The position numbers and the translations under genes are program-made. This document shows, one piece after another, positions 25,155 through 35,608 of a stretch of DNA of 64,000 bases (within the stretch, counting starts at the first letter, position 1; every line of letters starts with the position of its first letter). The notes under the pieces are model-generated. The model was not told where the DNA came from and did not search any database. It worked only from the letters and a program-made list of their open reading frames with translations. The stretch covers positions 282,001-346,000 of the forward strand of contig LR746280.1 in the NCBI GenBank assembly GCA_902729315.2, in the 5' to 3' direction. The stretch is from Spirodela intermedia. Taxonomy: Eukaryota > Streptophyta > Magnoliopsida > Alismatales > Araceae.

Positions 25155-26535
25155 ATGCTTTCGGCAAAGGGCGTTGTCCGGATCTTGTCCGAGGGCATCG
25201 TTAAGCCCCGTCTAGGAGCGGTTGCCGGAGGTGAAGCTCCCGCGGACCACCCTCGTCGCTGCGAGCTGTCGCTGTGGGACTTGTCTATGTTTTCAGTTCA
25301 CTATATCCAGAAGGGTCATCTCTTCTCCCTTCCTTCCGGCGATCCTCCGGTTGAAGTTATCGTCGAGCGCCTCAAGTCCTCTCTGTCCATCGCGCCCTGG
25401 CACTTCTACCCCCTCGCCAGTCGCCTTGCGACTGAGATGGATGCCGATGGGCGGGGGATGTTCGTTCACATCGACTGCGACGTCCAGGGGCCGGATTTCT
25501 CCTTGCCGCTGCCGCTGGTGTCACCTTAGCTGATGTCCTGTCTCCCTCAGAAGACGTGCCCAGCTTCGTTAGGGATTTCTTCCTGCTGGACGGGGCCGTC
25601 AACTACGACGGGCGGTCCCTTCCCCTGCTCGCTGTCCAGCTGACGAAGCTGGAGGACGGTGTCTTCCTCGGGTGCTCCTTCAACCACGTCGTTGGCGACG
25701 GCACCTCCTTTTGGAGCTTCTTCAACGCATGGGCCGAGATCTCGTGTTCCAAGGAAGATGGCAGCGGCCACCTCTCCAAGCCGCCGGTGCTCGAGAGGTG
25801 GTTCGCCGACGGTAGGTCCCCCATCAAAGATGCCCTTCACCCACGAAGATCAGTTCATCGAGATGTTCTCTCCGCCGCCGCTGAGGGAGAAGATGTTCCA
25901 CTTCACGGGCGCGTCCCTATCCCAGCTCAAGGCGAGAGCCAACGAAGAGCGGGGCACGGACAAAATCTCCTCCTTCTAGGCTCTCGGGGCGCTGATGTGG
26001 AGATGCATTACCCGGCTGAGACGTTTCCCAGACGACCAGAAGGTGGGATGCAGGCTGGCGGCCGAGAATCAGAGAAGGCTACGGCCGCAGTTGCCGCCGG
26101 CATACTTCGGCAACTCGATCTACGCCATCCCCGTCACGACCACAGCCGGCGAGCTTCTGTCCAACGACCTGGACTGGGCGGCGGGGATGCTCAATCAGGC
26201 CGTGCCCTCGCAAACCGACGCGGCTATTCGGGGAATGGTGGAGAAGTGGACGGTGTCCCCATTTGTGTACCCCCTCTCCGGGTTTGACCGACACAGCATA
26301 ATGATGGGGAGCTCCCCGCAGTTCGATATGTACGGGTGAGACTTCGGGGGGGGGGGGGAATGCGGCGGCGCTGCGCAGCGCGAGCGCGAACAAGTTTGAT
26401 GGGAAGATCTCGGCGTACCCCGGCCGGGAGGGTGGCGGCAGCGTCGACCTGGAGGTCTGCCTTCTACCCGACGTCATGAGCTCGCTAGAATCTGACGAGG
26501 AGTTTACGCAGGCACTTTCCCCAGCCGGGCGTTGA
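25155..26535 (+). pseudogene. BAHD (HXXXD-type) acyltransferase pseudogene
   Basis: Decayed gene for a CoA-dependent acyltransferase of plant specialised metabolism. Order of remains: LSLWDLSMFSVHYIQKGHLF, HIDCDVQGPDF, GVTLADVLSPSEDVPSF, the catalytic HVVGDGTSFW (HXXXD present), then FTHEDQFIEMFSPPPLREKM, GALMWRCITRLRRF and YFGNSIYAIPVTTTAGELL. After these come FDMYG, then a DFGWG remnant, and ALRSASANKFDGKISAYPGR to a TGA at 26533-26535. Lesions: a frameshift near 25,515, a one-base insertion near 25,830, TAG at 25977-25979 (expected Gln), TGA at 26337-26339 (expected Cys), and a poly-G run at 26346-26358 that destroys DFGWG and shifts the frame. High GC in an AT-rich area suggests recent death. 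Closest family type is the 'uncharacterized acetyltransferase At3g50280' group. Confidence 0.9.
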
Positions 26536-29500
26536 ATGACCACAAATTCACCTTCCGCCTGTTGTATCACCTACCCCGGAGACTATCCGAGGAGAGTTAC
26601 CCATTACTTTACCTTAGGAACTGATCATGCCAATAAGATTTCATGTGCCCATGAAGAGTCCAACTTTTGCATCAGCGTCAAGAAGAAGAGATAATTTGAT
26701 CTGTTGGGTTACGTTTAGAAGAGTCAAGCTTTTCATAGCAACGAAGAGATTTCTATTGTTGTACAGCGGTGGTTGGTGGGGTCTAGTGGTGGGTGGTGGT
26801 GTCTAGTCGTAGTTGCTATCGTCCAGGATAGTTGGCGGCTTCAATTGTCGCTAGTCAACAGAGTGCGCCGATGGGAGTTATCAGAGAGCTAGAAAGCGGG
26901 AAGCAGATTCGGCAACATCTTTGGAGCGGGACTGCAATTTCCTCTCTAGATCGAATTGTATGAGTTCAACAAGAAGCTTCTTTGCTACTCTAGCTGAATC
27001 TCATTTGAATGCCGTTAATTTTTTATTGATTCTGTGAAAAAGAGAGATAAATTGTCGGAAAAGGAAGAATCTGCAAATATATGGGTAGTTATGGTAAGAG
27101 AAATAGAGGGAGTCTATATTATTAAAGGGGGAGTGTATTCGAGCACAAAAACAAAGTGTATATGATTGTGACTAGCTTTAATATATTTTATTTGGATGCT
27201 GCACGTCTGTCAAACTTACTACTATTGTTTATCACTGCAACTTGATACAACCCAAAGTGTTCACCATCGAAATTTGGTTACCTTTGAAAATTTTAAAAGA
27301 CAACAAATTTTCTATATCTATCCACTTTATTGTAGAAGTTGTGAGAAGTAACTTTGATATGAACTGTGCTATTCTCTGGGCACAGAAACCTTGAGATACA
27401 TGAATCCACAATAATAGTAGTATTCTTTCTTTTAGGGATTTCTTAGAGAAAAATATGTTTCAATAATTTTAAATTAGAAAGTAGTGAAAATGGCTGTATT
27501 AAATACAACACTCATGTGGTTTAAAGGTTCTACATCTAAAGTTTGATCTACCAATTTCATTTGGAAGGTCCAAGATGGAATAGAATATGAATATAGAGGG
27601 GTGAATAGGGCTTTCGAAGAAATCTCCAAATTAAGCTTGCTAGTTTACTATTTTAGTCCACTGAGATCTATTCTTAATTAAGTTTTCAAATGTAATAAAA
27701 AGTTTAATATTAACACACATAAAGAATGACATCAATAGACTATTGAAGATATACACAGATAATGTAATTTAATGACTTAAGAATATGATTTAATATGTAT
27801 GAATTGATCCTCTTTTCAAATGCAGCACTTTGAGGGACATTGTGAACTATGGTGAGTCAACTACCTATGAACAATAGAGATGACCAAGATTGAAATAATT
27901 TGAAGTGGTTTGAATCTTTTGGATTACTCCATTCTAAAGATACTTGCATTCCACTATCTACATATTGTAAAAATAGGTGAACACTAGAGTTCAACATACC
28001 TCCACTAGATCTATGACTCTAGCAGCCTAAATGCCCTCATCACTCACTTCTAGATTTATGAGCAGGTGATCAAACACTGAAGGTTTGGCATTACCTTACC
28101 ATTTTAGCTTACTATTTTAAATGTCTAAGTTAGAAAATCATTAATGAATAATATTTTGATAATAACAAACACATATGATCAATAAATGAATTAAATTATT
28201 TTGGTTCCTCATTACAAATAATATATGTATATGTATATTATTTAGATATGAGTATGAAATTAATTGAGTATAAATTCAATATGAATTAAAAATAATAATG
28301 TTAAAGATCAAAATTGGAACTCAAGGAATTCATTTTATTCTCATGATTTTTAGTTCTGAACTTTGGTTGATTAAACCTACAAATTATTACTTTTGTCATT
28401 ACTCTGAAGATTGTTAATAGTTACAAATACTATTACTTATGAAAAGTAATGTTTAACATGCCATAATCATTTAACATTATAGATATAAAAAATGGGTTTT
28501 TCAAAAATGGGTGTGAAACATTAGTTTGTATGTTAGATAGTCAAGATACATTAAAAAACCATTGTTTTCAATTATTCTTCACACCATATTAATTTTTTGA
28601 ATTTTAACTACTTACATTGGTTATTGAGATTTTTAAAATATTGACCAATATTAGTCATAATTAAAAATATCATAACTCATCAAAGTAAAGATTATTTATA
28701 TTGAGGTCATATCTCTATTTGATATTTGTAATAAATTTGCAGTCATTTGGATTAGTTTCAAATGTGAGATTATTAATTTATTTCAAAATATATGTATTGA
28801 TTTTTCTTAGAGGATATCTAAACCATTAAATGTCATATTGTATTACTTTATTAGCATTCACATTTCTAATTACTTTTTAGATTTTAACATTAAATTAACA
28901 GTGAAAAATAAAGAAATTTATTTTTAGAATTATATCTAAAGTTGAAACATGAGAGAGTGGGCGAATTAAGATTTTAAAAGTTTATGAGATTTTTTGACTG
29001 TTAGGTGATTTCTTACACAAAAAGGTCCATCAACACAAGTGGTGTTTGTGTCAACAAATACTTACGAAAAAGAGGACAACAAATATTAAGTTATGATCAT
29101 CATTATCCTCATCAAAATTTTAGAGGTATTCTAGGATAAAATTATCTTCTGAAAAAGAACCCATGGTGATATCCTTCATATTTATAATGAGAAAAAGGTG
29201 AGATAAATGTGAGATTATATCTTTCATTTAAGCTCTTTACCTAAAATATTAATAGCTCCAAATGGGCCATAGGGGGAACTAAGATGGTAGGACGTCTTTC
29301 TTTTTTTTCCGCATATGCTAGATCTCTTTATTTCAATTTAGATGTTCATAAATCAATGACTAAATTCATTGTGCAAGGTAAGAAAGATATTGAACTTTTA
29401 TACTCACTTGCTATTCTTATTTCTTATGGTCTTCTAAGGGCTTTTCCTTCAAGTTTTTCTAGATTTCTAGCATTACGTTGCTGCTTTTAGATTAAGACAT

Positions 29501-30220
29501 GTGGCCAGTCAGACGTAACTCTTTTATTCGGACATTATAACAAAAGCAATCTCTTAACCATTGAAACTCTCTCCCTTAACCTTTTTATGGGAAAAGTTAA
29601 AACTTAATAAAAGCATAAGCTAATATTGGAGGGTGGAAATCTACTTAGATTGAAGTAGAAGGGATACCTTCAAATGAAAAGGCCATTAAAAAGGGAGACA
29701 ACCACATAATAGTAATAGAATTAGCAGGCGTTTAAGTGCAGGGAGAGATTGGATAATGTTTTGAATTGTTGCATATATCTCGGCTAATATTTAAGAAATT
29801 AGGACAGGTGAGAATAGGCAGGCATAAGGTAGGAAGATGACATGTTTATTAAAAATATGAATTTTTCTCTTTTATTACTTCTTGACGGATGTTTTATTAC
29901 CTAGAAGGTCAACTCTTCATCTAATGCCAAGGAGGTTGGGCAAGAAGTATCATGAGTACAAATATTATGTCTGCATCTCCATGGGCAATTTAGGAAGTTC
30001 AATGAAGAGAAATCCAGTTGCTATTGTCGCCAACCTTCACTCTCTAGTCTCCCAAGCGGCGATCACGCCGTCTGGATCACTTGTAGGTCAATGAGTTAGT
30101 TGTATTTGTTGTCTCTGAGATCTCTCTAATCTTGCAGTGGGTTAAGGGGTGTTGGTGGTGTTGAGAAGATGAAGAAGGAGGGTAAACTTGCAAGAAGGTT
30201 CAAAGAACCGAAGCAGCAGC
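26536..30220. other. AT-rich gene-free stretch
   Basis: GC-richer flank of the BAHD relic to ~26,900 with GGT-rich words near 26,767-26,810, then strongly AT-rich sequence. No exon, tRNA or element with recognisable ends was found. Frames at 29284-29490 and 29882-30094 have no known family. Confidence 0.5.
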
Positions 30221-31885
30221 ATGCCAAGGAGGCTCCTCCTTCATCTCTAGCTGTCACTCACCATTGCTGTTGCTACTGTGATCCTGCTCTCCACTTTCTG
30301 CTCAAACCATAAGTGCCATTTTTGCTCCCTCTCTCTCTCTGTGTACTCGTCAGAGGCGATTTGCTTCCTGACCCACTTCCATTCGTGAGTCTTTGCAGAT
30401 GCTTGACCCCTACTCTTCCAACAAGGACTGCACAGTCGGCTTATTATGTGATGATTGTCCTGCCAACAACACGAATCATCCTAGATGCATCAAGGGTCAG
30501 GCCATTCAACCAGCCTCCATTGTAAGCCCTCTGAGCGTCTCTCTTGCTCATGTTGTAAATTATGGGATACAACCCAGGAAATGTTTGCTAAATTGTATCA
30601 ACAAGAATAGGTCAAGTGGCCTTCTTTCAACAAGTACATCTAGCTTTGATACCAATTTTTTCAAGTAAAACGTCCTATATGGACTTCAACAGACGCAATG
30701 CTCATGGCATGAAGGTAGAAGAAAGAACAACTCACAATAAGAGTACCAGCACAAGGATTTTATGTGGTTTAAAAGTTGGCCTCCTACGTCCACAAGCGAC
30801 AACGAAAACTCTACTAGATGCGAAAAGTAGTACAAGAGAATCACTCCTCAAAAACCCAAAGAGCAGATCTCTAATCTTGAACCTTTCAAAATCTCAAGAA
30901 ATGAATCCTTAATCTTTGCCCTCTTATGCACCCATCAACTCGAGACATATTCCTTGAAAGCTTTCTCCCAAACACTCTCTCTATGGTAGAATAAGGATAA
31001 AAGGGGGTTGCTATGTGCCATTTTGAATGAGGGGAGGTCACCCTCTATTTATAAGTACCTCGCAGCACCTTAGTAATTGCGCCAACAAGGACATCGAAAA
31101 ATATAGAACGTTTTTCCTTTCTTCTGCCTACACCATTTTGCTTTGTGGCTTGCTCAGCCCATAAATGAGCCGTTGAGTTCTTGAGAATCAATCTTCTAGC
31201 TGACCATTTCTCTCTTTTACTCTATTTCTCCTCTCCACATGAAATGTAAGCATTTAACGTGGCAGCCTTAAAAGAAGGCAAGCCACATTTTTTTGGTTGC
31301 CACATTAAATGACACACAACGCCTTCTTACTGAACAAGCCCTCCTTCACGAGCAAGCTTTGCCATTCCCTCAAAAGGCAATGCTACAACTTCATTGCTTT
31401 TGTAAGTTGACCTTATAATTTTATTTTCTTTTGTCCTCAATTTATCCATCTTAGTTTCTTCCCCTTTGATTTCTTTTCTTTTTTGGGAAGTTTCAACAAT
31501 GTGAACATAGTTTTATGTGGTGATTAGACATCAATCATGCATGAAATTAATATCATATCTCTAGTGAAAAACTTTAGAAATTGATGTATTTTTCTTGTTT
31601 GAGGTAACAAAAGAAAAATACACCTTTTGTATGGATTATAAATATTTGACTTGTTAGAAATAGACAGATGTTGGAGATTATACCAGCTTTGTTTCTCTAG
31701 GGGCATCACTATTCTTGAGTCATTGATTTTCTTCAAACATAGTTGACTGAACTTTGGCTTCTTGTTGAATATGTAAGGGGCCAACAATCTACACATTGAA
31801 GGAAATGGAGGCATTCTTGAGTGCTAATCCATTATAAATTGTGAGGGTTATCATTGAAGATTATGTCTACACAGAAAGGGTTTAA
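30221..31885 (+). pseudogene. Second PI-PLC X-type relic, interrupted by a retroelement fragment
   Basis: Three pieces of the same gene type as at 21.1 kb remain in order. An ATG at 30221 opens a signal-peptide-like exon (MPRRLLLHL, stop TAG at 30248-30250, then LSLTIAVATVILLSTF). A Cys-rich exon at 30399-30521 reads SSNKDCTVGLLCDDCPAN and PRCIKGQAIQPASI, ending at a GTAAGC donor. A degenerate copy of the middle exon at 31777-31885 has TLKEMEAFLSANP, an in-frame TAA, then VIIEDYV and another stop. The catalytic-His exon expected between them is absent; an LTR-like fragment lies there instead. Confidence 0.75.
30643..31440 (-). mobile_element. LTR fragment with primer-binding site, copia-like, minus strand
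   Basis: Read on the minus strand, an LTR-like region contains the TATA-like ACTTATAAATAG (forward about 31046-31057) and a leader with CGCTTGTGGACGTAGGAGG. It ends next to TGGTATCAAAGC (forward 30643-30654), one mismatch from TGGTATCAGAGC, the plant initiator-Met tRNA primer-binding site. Only ~120 nt separate this site from the Cys-rich PLC exon, so almost the whole internal region is missing. The distal LTR edge is not resolved. The Copia label rests on leader style and PBS. Confidence 0.5.
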
Positions 31886-31900
31886 CATAGCTGTTTACAA
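31451..31900 (+). repeat. Segmental duplication block B, copy 2
   Basis: Same orientation as 20786-21235, covering intronic flank and the degenerate PLC exon. This copy is the more decayed one, with stop codons in the exon. Confidence 0.85.
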
Positions 31901-31939
31901 TTTGACCAAATAATTCTTAAATTTTTTATTAAGATTATT

Positions 31940-32415
31940 ACTAATTTATCTCATAATTAATCATAATAATTTTAGATCTCTCTGTTATATTCATGCCACA
32001 AGTGCCTCAACAACCTATGTGATTGTGTTATTGACATACCATAAGTGTTTCAATTAGTCCACATATAATAATCCCTCAAAAAAAGAAATCAAACTAGAAT
32101 GAGATTGTCACCATCTTCTTCAACCTATCATTTTGATGTATTATGAGTTTGTTGAAAGATTTGATAGTAGTTAGGCTGATGAAGAAAGTACTCAAAATTC
32201 TAATTGACATGTACATCTCCCTTGTGTTGACATGATCTTGTCCTTCAATTTTTATGATTTGAGAGTGGGTGACAAAGAGGATAAACACCTTTTGAAGCAT
32301 TGGCACCATTTATAGTGTATAATTTCTCCTTATCCTAATTTGAACGAAATGACCCTTTTTTAAGTGAGGTTAGACTGTCCTTTTACCCTTATCAAGTATA
32401 ATAGTTGGGTTTAGG
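31940..32415 (-). repeat. Dispersed repeat block A, copy 2 (inverted)
   Basis: Reverse complement of the block at 20176-20670, with the same landmark order on the minus strand (TGCTTCAAAAGGTGTT, GACAAGATCATG, CATCAGCCTAACT, AACTCATAATACATCAA, GGTATGTCAATAAC). Confidence 0.65.
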
Positions 32416-35400
32416 CAGACCTTAGTTGGGTGTGCATAAATTTTAAGAAATTTAGAAAAAATAACATGATAATTCTAAAACTCATAAATATTTTAATATT
32501 TAAATTTTAAGGTGTGATTTTTCAGCCTTTTATTCCTTTGTAGATTATATTTCTATTGACTAGTCGCATGCTTATATTTGTGACACAATCTCTCAAGTAA
32601 AAATCACTCAAATTAGATAGCTCAAACTTTTGAATTGTTTTACCATTGTAATAAATATTATTTAAATAATTTTAAAATCAGTAGAAATTCAGTCTTAATA
32701 ATTGTATCTGAATGTTTTTACATTTGACTCCTTTCAAGAGAACTTTCTAATAGTTAGAATATGTTTATATTAATGATGCAATTTTAAATAGAAAATCAAA
32801 ACATTAAGGCTTTTGCAAAGGATGATAAGAGATTAATTTCATACAAACATCCTATTGCATTTATACTCAAATAATTATAATGTTTATGTCACTCATGAAA
32901 ATTTAAAATATACATAACATACATACATACATACATACATATATCTGATCAAGATCACCAATTTTATCCTTCTACACCTTTCTTTAAAACTCAAATGACC
33001 TTCAATGTATTTATTAATCATCTAAACTCTATAATTTTATCAAAGACTTCAATCTCTAATCAAATTTATATTTCATATCATCAATTAAATGATTTAAAAT
33101 TAATCTCTAAATATCATCATACTTATATTGAGTAATATTATAACTCAATAATCTCTTTTTTTTAACAATTAAAACATCTTGAAATTGATTCACTTTCTTC
33201 ACTCTAATATTTGACACTATCTCCCGCTAACCTAATGACTTTCCCTCAATTTATAAAATTTCGTCATTTTTATCTCCCTTTTTAACATAAAAAGACATAT
33301 CTCCCTGTGTCAAATTCAAAAGATTTCTCGCTCGTAGTAAAACAAACAAGATTTGTTAATATTATAGTTCAATGAATGATGGGTTGAATTTTTCATTCTC
33401 CTTATGACAAATAACAAGAATCCTGCTATCATTTGTTTGCTATAAATGTTTTTCACATATATGTAATGATATCTAGTTATTTTCTGCCAATATATCCTAA
33501 ATATTTTGGGCTAAAGATTAGTATTGATACAACTATTCTAATATTTTCAAGGGCTAATAGTGTAGATCACAATTGATGAAAGGTTCCATAGATAAGCATC
33601 AAGTTTCAATGTTGTACCAAGTTAACTTAAACATTGCAACAATCAAATCAGAAGATGCTACTTTAATATTTGATTTTCAAAGACTATTTCTAGTAAGATG
33701 AACTTTAGATTTTAGATTTATTTCTTATTTTTCCTCATAACTATAGTAATCAGTGTACTCATATGAAACATGATATTTGATTTTTTTTTATAATAGTTTC
33801 ACAAGAAATTAGAGGACACAATAATAACAAATGATAATTGAAGATACATGATCAATGATTTATCAAAATAGAGTCTTCTATTACAGCACAACATTAGACA
33901 TGTACGATACATCACAAATTGTTATGTTGATTCCCTTGAGAAGATCCATGATATATCTATTGCTTACTTCCATTTATAAACTATTTTTCCTAATATTATT
34001 CTTCTTTTTCTTAACTTGTAATCATGAAAAGCTTAGGAATGAATGAAACACTTATAAATTATACTCTAACATCTAAGACGTAAAAAATAAATAATATGAA
34101 ATTAAAATTTTGGGTTGTATGCATCATATGTTGGCTTGAAGCCTTATCTATATTTTAGCATCATGCACTCAATAATCAATATCATGTGAAGCATCACTTC
34201 ATATTCATTTTAAAACTTTGTGAACTAAGATAACATCAACAGTTTTTCATCTCAATTACAATCAATTGAGTTTTTGTAATGTCATCAACTTCAAACAGAT
34301 TTTACTTGACAGTTCCTTTGAGGATAAAGTGATATAAATGTTTTAACATTGATAACTAAAATTTTAAATTTTGATGTTTTCATAATTAGACACTATTGAA
34401 TTTGAGAATCAGCCATGTGATTAGATAAAAAAATATTTTTGAAATAAAACATGACTGATTTGAAGTTTAGTTAGTTGACCAGTGTACAAAGAGGTCTAAA
34501 ATAATGAGATGTAGTGAGATTTTCCATTCTACTACAAAAATGAAATGGAGACATCGATTTCATAGAAAGTGCTTTGACATTTAGGTTTAGAAAATATTGA
34601 ATTGAAAATACAAAGTACTTCATTAAAGCAATGTCGCTGATGAGAAAAATACTTTTTCTCAAACTGATAAAGATTAATGTAGTTAAAATTCTTCTAACTA
34701 ATAAACTATATTTTGTAGTTTTCAACTTCACAATCTGGTGGAATCATATAATCATGTTGCAGCATTATTGGCCATTGATATCCTCTAAAAAGTTGATCAT
34801 TTCCTATAAAACAAATAAAGCAACCAATATATATACATATATCATACAATTCATGTAATCTTACTATCATCTATTTATTCCACCAAAAATAGTTTAATGA
34901 AGTACTATCTTCTATTTGAAAATTTCTTTTCAAATATTTTGATTCAATTGAAAACTCTGTCCATTCATTTTTTTATATATCATTCAACTTTCAATAGATA
35001 ATTGTCTAACTACATCCTTAGTTTAATTTTAATAATTTAGTTTATTAAATAGATAGACATCATTTATGTATCACAATCGTTTTCAAAAAAGATCATAACA
35101 TCGATTTAAAGTTTCATCAAGCATTCATTTAATTTATAAATGTACATAAAGTCGATTAACAATTAATGTCTTATATGCCAATGGACATAACAAGTTCATT
35201 CTCAAATTTACCATCTTGGTAGTTTAAAGTACTCACTCGAACATAGAAATGATCAACATAAAAAATATCAAAAGTTATTTCAACATTAGAACATAATTTT
35301 CATAGTATATTCATCTGAAGTAGATATATATCAAAAGAATTTTGTCAAACCACTTTAAGATCTAATATCTACATTATTCCTGATTTATCTCGTATTTAAT

Positions 35401-35608
35401 ATTTTAATTTAGAAATATGATTGAAAGACTACTCTCCCTAGTAGTGTTGACTGCCCTATCAGAGAGGACTGTGTAATGAAGAGAACTAAACGAAAATCAC
35501 TTTACTGCATCCCACAATGATACATACAGTACACTACAGCAACTAATAGAGAATACTCTTCCCTTTTGGACATTTTTTCAAACAGCTTACGTACACAGCA
35601 AGCGCACA
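32416..35608. other. Strongly AT-rich gene-free stretch
   Basis: A (ACAT)n tract lies at about 32918-32942. On the minus strand, the words AAAAAGGGAGATAAAAATG and GCGGGAGATAGTGTC (forward about 33215-33300) resemble the purine-rich tract next to a retroelement 3' LTR, but no protein domain is readable. No gene is called. Confidence 0.45.
32918..32942. repeat. (ACAT)n microsatellite
   Basis: About six tandem ACAT units in AT-rich intergenic DNA. Confidence 0.85.

Noticed and set aside
33200-33320. Retroelement 3' LTR and polypurine tract on the minus strand
   Set aside because: Only two suggestive GGGAGAT words; no paired LTR, no polymerase or integrase motif, and no target duplication found.
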